Shown: positions 60,786 to 64,000 of the stretch, piece after piece | Layout: each line of letters opens with the position of its first letter | Numbering within the stretch: the first letter of the stretch is position 1 | Assembly: GCA_014706295.1 (NCBI GenBank) | Contig: JACSVZ010000028.1 | Location: 1,654,263-1,718,262 of the forward strand | DNA: 64,000 nucleotides | Source of the DNA: Lycocorax pyrrhopterus obiensis | Lineage: Eukaryota; Chordata; Aves; Passeriformes; Paradisaeidae | Direction of reading: 5' to 3' | The notes under the pieces: generated by a model | Seen by the model: the letters and a program-made list of their open reading frames with translations, nothing else | The model's database searches: none | What the model was told of the DNA's origin: nothing | Translations under genes and position numbers: made by a program

Positions 60786-61754
60786 TCAGCCTATTTCTCG
60801 TTTCAGGTGGATTTTAGAGTTTCCCTGCAATTTATCCCCTTGCAAACATTCCCGATTTTATACAAAGCAATCCCAGCAACTCTCCCAGAAAACACCCGGG
60901 GGCTTTTCTGCCGAGCTCCTGCCGGGTATTCCCAAATTTCCTTCGTTTGTTTTATGAGGAGAGCGGGGGGAAAAGGGAAATGTTTTCCTGATAAATAGAG
61001 ATGTCTGTAAAACAGCCCAGTGAGATTTATTTTTCCCTGCACAGATCCCGTTTTTCCGGGGGTTTTCGAGGCTCTGCACATCCCCCGGCTCAGGTGGATA
61101 AATCCCAGCTTTGGGGTGAGCGGATGGACGCTGAAGAAATGTGGGAACGGGAAAAGCTTTCATTCCCAGTTTAAAAAAAATTTCCTTTTTTGGATGTTGG
61201 GAACTCCTTCAATCCTCAGTTCTTTCCCTTCCCATCCCAAAACACCCTGGGAGAAATTCCAAAAGGAGCTTCCCCCATCCCTGCCCATCCAGGGGGGGAA
61301 AAAAAGGGAATATTGGGAATTTGAGGATCAGAGAGGCTCAAAACATTACTTTTTTTGGGAGGGAATTAATTTTGGATCCATTTCCTGCTTTCGATTCGGA
61401 TGGAAATTCCCGATTCTCCTTTTGGGGTGGTGGCTCTGATCCCTTTTTTTGGGGGGGGGATGACGGGGCACGGCCACGAGCGTTGGCCAAGGATGGAAGC
61501 AGCGGGAAAAGAGCCGGGAAAAGGGCCGGGAAAAGGGCTGGGATGGCAGTGCCAGCCCCGGGAATTTAATTGGGATTCAGGAACGGCTCTTTGGGGGCAA
61601 AGAGCCGAGGGGGAAGAGGGGGAAAAAGGGGGAAAAAGCGGGAAAAAGCGGGAAGGGGGAGAGAGGGGGTGAGGAGAAAGCCGGGGAGAAAAAAGGGAAC
61701 CTCGTGATGAGCACCGGGCTGGGGAGGGGGAGGCGAGGGGTGGGGGGTGAGGGG

Positions 61755-61890
61755 GGGGTTTGATGGCTTAATTACCATATTCAAATCTAATTAATTCCCC
61801 TTTGCATAAAAAGGCCACGGCCCAGGCGTGGGACCAGCCTTGCAGATGGCGTCTCATGCTCAGCACCATTTTGGGGCCCGCCGGCCATCT
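61755..61890. promoter_or_regulatory. Putative conserved non-coding element
   Basis: Island with 'gatggcttaattaccatatt', 'caaatctaattaattcccct', 'ttgcataaaaaggccacggc', 'cagatggcgtctcatgctca' and 'gccggccatcttagagcc'. Two TAATTA homeodomain cores, a CAGATG E-box and a YY1-like CCATCTT lie within 135 bp. Confidence 0.45.
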
Positions 61891-61894
61891 TAGA

Positions 61895-62010
61895 GCCAGG
61901 AGGAGGAGGAGGAGGAGGAGGAGGAGGAAAAGGAGGAGGAAAAGGAGGAGGAAAAGCGGGAGAAGGAGGAGGATGAGGAGGAGGAGAAGGAGGAGGAGGA
62001 GGAGGATGAG
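61895..62010. repeat. (GGA)n trinucleotide repeat
   Basis: About 110 bp of GGA with AAA and GAT interruptions on the plus strand, directly abutting the putative regulatory island. Confidence 0.95.
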
Positions 62011-62104
62011 GGTGGCTCTGCCCACGGTGGCACCGAGCAGCTGCTGGGGGCACCCAGCGGGCACCACCCGGCCCCATGGCGGCCTTGGAGGTGTAAAAAG
62101 CAGG

Positions 62105-62850
62105 GAATGGGGGGGAAAAATGTGGGAAAAGTTCAGGATTTGGGGGTTTCGAGGCCTCTCGAGCCCGGCTGGGGATCCCAAATCCAACCTCATCCCCGGA
62201 ATGGAGGGGAAAATGTGGGAAAGGTTCAGGATTTGGGGGTTTCGAGGCCTCTCAGGTTCGGCTGGGGATCCCAAATCCAACCTCATCACGGGAATGGAGG
62301 GAAAAGTGTGGGAAAGGTTCGGGATTTGGGGGTTTCGAGGCCTCTCAGCCTGGATTGGGGATCCCAAATCCAACCTCATCCCAGGAATGGAGGGGAAAAT
62401 GTGGGAAAGGTTCAGGATTTGGGGGTTTTGAGGCCTCTCAGGTTCGGCTGGGGATCCCAAATCCGACCTCATCACGGGAATGGAGGGAAAAGTGTGGGAA
62501 AGGTTCGGGATTTGGGGGTTTCGAGGCCTCTCAGCCTGGATTGGGGATCCCAAATCCAACCTCATCCCCAGAATGGAGGGAAAAATGTGGGAAAGGTTCA
62601 GGATTTTGGGATTTTGAGGCCTCTCAGCCTGGATTGGGGATCTCAAATCCAACCTCATCACGGGAATGGAGGGAAAAATGTGGGAAAGATTCAGGATTTG
62701 GGGGTTTTGAGGCCTCTCAGCCTGGATTGGGGATCCCAAATCCAACCTCATCCCCGGAATGGAGGGAAAAATGTGGGAAAGGTTCGGGATTTGGGGGTTT
62801 TGAGGCTTCTCAGCCTGGATTGGGGCTCCCAAATCCATCCCCACGCTGAT
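62105..62850. repeat. 93-bp tandem repeat, eight copies
   Basis: 'ggaatggagggaaaa' recurs at about 62198, 62291, 62384, 62477, 62570, 62663 and 62756, exactly 93 bp apart, with a first copy at about 62105. Copies differ at few positions. Because 93 is divisible by three, the array keeps several frames open (424 codons minus, 278 plus). Confidence 0.97.
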
Positions 62851-62854
62851 GGGA

Positions 62855-64000
62855 CGGAGCTGATCCCAATCCTGAGGGCGGATGAGGGGATCGGTGTCCC
62901 CAGGACCCCACAGGAACATTCCAGCCCCGTCTCCCACCGGTGATCCCACACCTCCACCAGGAAAATCCAACCTCCACCAGCAGACACCCAACCCCCTCCT
63001 GCATTTTTTGGGGGGAAAAAAATTGGGGATCGTATCCCTCATCCCCTCGCTGCGTATTTGGGACGAAGCAAATCCCTGCTGGAAAATGCAGCCGGGAGAG
63101 CAGCGCCGGCTGCCAGGCTCACCCCGGGAAAGGTGAAAGTTATTTTTCCTAATGTTTTGGACAGCTTGGCTGTCACGTGGAGAGGGAAAAAAAAAAAAAA
63201 AACTTGGAGGAGGGAGGGAGGACCGCAGGGGATGTGGATTTTCTCCCTTGACTGATTCCCAAGGATGGGATGAGCTGCGGCTGCTGCTGCTGCTGCAGGG
63301 TTCTGCTCATCCCCACCCCCTTTCCCTGCTCCGAGAGAAGGCTGGGATGGAGCTGGAACCCCAAAACAGCTCCCAGGAGCGGCTGGGAGAGGTGAAATCC
63401 CAGGAAAAGCGGGTTTGGATGGAGCAGCACGGGGTGGGTGGGGGATGCTCATCCAGGTGGGGGGAAAACGAGAGGAAATTCCCTTTTAAAGGATTAGAGG
63501 ATGGGTTTGGGTCACGGGGGTGAAGATTTTTGGGTGTCGATTAAAAGGGAAATGGGGGGAAAGTCGATTATTTGGCATCCCAAATAGCCCAGTTTTCCAG
63601 CAGCTCCGGGAGGGGCTGGAATCTGAACATTTCCAAAGAGGAATGTAAATAAAATGCGGATAAAATGTTATTTTTTTTCCCTCGAAAGAACGGGAAAAGA
63701 ATCAGGATGGGATGAGCTTCTCCCTGATGCCCCCCAAATCCCTGCTGGAGAGAGCCCAGGGGGAGATTCCACGTGGAAAAGCCAGTTCTGGGCCTGCAGG
63801 GAAGGAGAGGAAAGCAGGGAAAATCCCAAACTTACCCCATCCAGGAGAGGGGAGTGAAGGGGTGTCAAGGATCCTCGGGAAAGCGAAGCCGACATCCCGA
63901 TTATCCCACAGGGATGGATCGGACCAGCCCGGCCCCTACAAAGCCAGGAAAATCCTTTTCCCAGCTCCCAGGGGAAGGAAATTCCAGTCCATGGCAGCTC
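62855..64000. other. Right end, no gene recognised
   Basis: Contains a run of A at about 63188-63202 and ordinary GC-rich sequence. No family resemblance, CR1 or RNA gene was seen. Confidence 0.4.

Noticed and set aside
61768..63042. 424-codon minus-strand open frame with a 31-residue repeat
   Set aside because: It is the 93-bp tandem repeat read in a frame kept open by the period; there is no family resemblance, and plus-strand frames are open too.

Overview
The window is nuclear DNA of a bird, probably a songbird. Four intron-containing genes with GT-AG junctions, CpG-island promoters and canonical poly(A) signals make it vertebrate. Many 3'-end fragments of CR1 (chicken repeat 1) LINEs and very dense GC-rich minisatellites point to an avian microchromosome. 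From memory, gene order and orientation match human 19p13.11: SUGP2(-), ARMC6(+), SLC25A42(+), TMEM161A(-).

Layout. 1-2840: AT-rich, no gene recognised. 2985-3680: a promoter-like CpG patch with a CACGTG array, a minisatellite and a CR1 tail. 3722-15935: SUGP2 on the minus strand, nine coding exons (1092 codons) and a candidate 3' UTR of about 4 kb. 15936-17100: CpG-rich bidirectional promoter shared with ARMC6. 17380-22186: ARMC6, eight coding exons (467 codons). 23670-24520: CpG-island promoter of SLC25A42, then a 7-kb first intron, seven further exons (31255-38221, 325 codons) and a 3-kb 3' UTR ending at an AATAAA at 41217. 41275-43380: a G/T-rich tract and a short gap between convergent genes. 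43802-47780: TMEM161A on the minus strand, twelve coding exons, start codon alone in exon 1. 48010-64000: no gene recognised; long tandem arrays alternate with short repeat-free islands that look like conserved non-coding elements.

The genes do not form one pathway. SUGP2 is a SURP/G-patch protein linked to splicing, ARMC6 an armadillo-repeat protein of uncertain role, SLC25A42 the mitochondrial CoA carrier, and TMEM161A a polytopic membrane protein. Coding exons were joined by reading splice sites and checking phase, with family resemblance judged from memory; no search was run.

The most interesting observation is that the head-to-head neighbours SUGP2 and ARMC6 begin with similar coding exons. 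The two 38-residue N-termini align without gaps, share the start context GGGAAAATGG, follow a non-coding first exon and end at phase-1 donors. This suggests that the divergent pair arose by inverted duplication of a promoter plus first coding exon.
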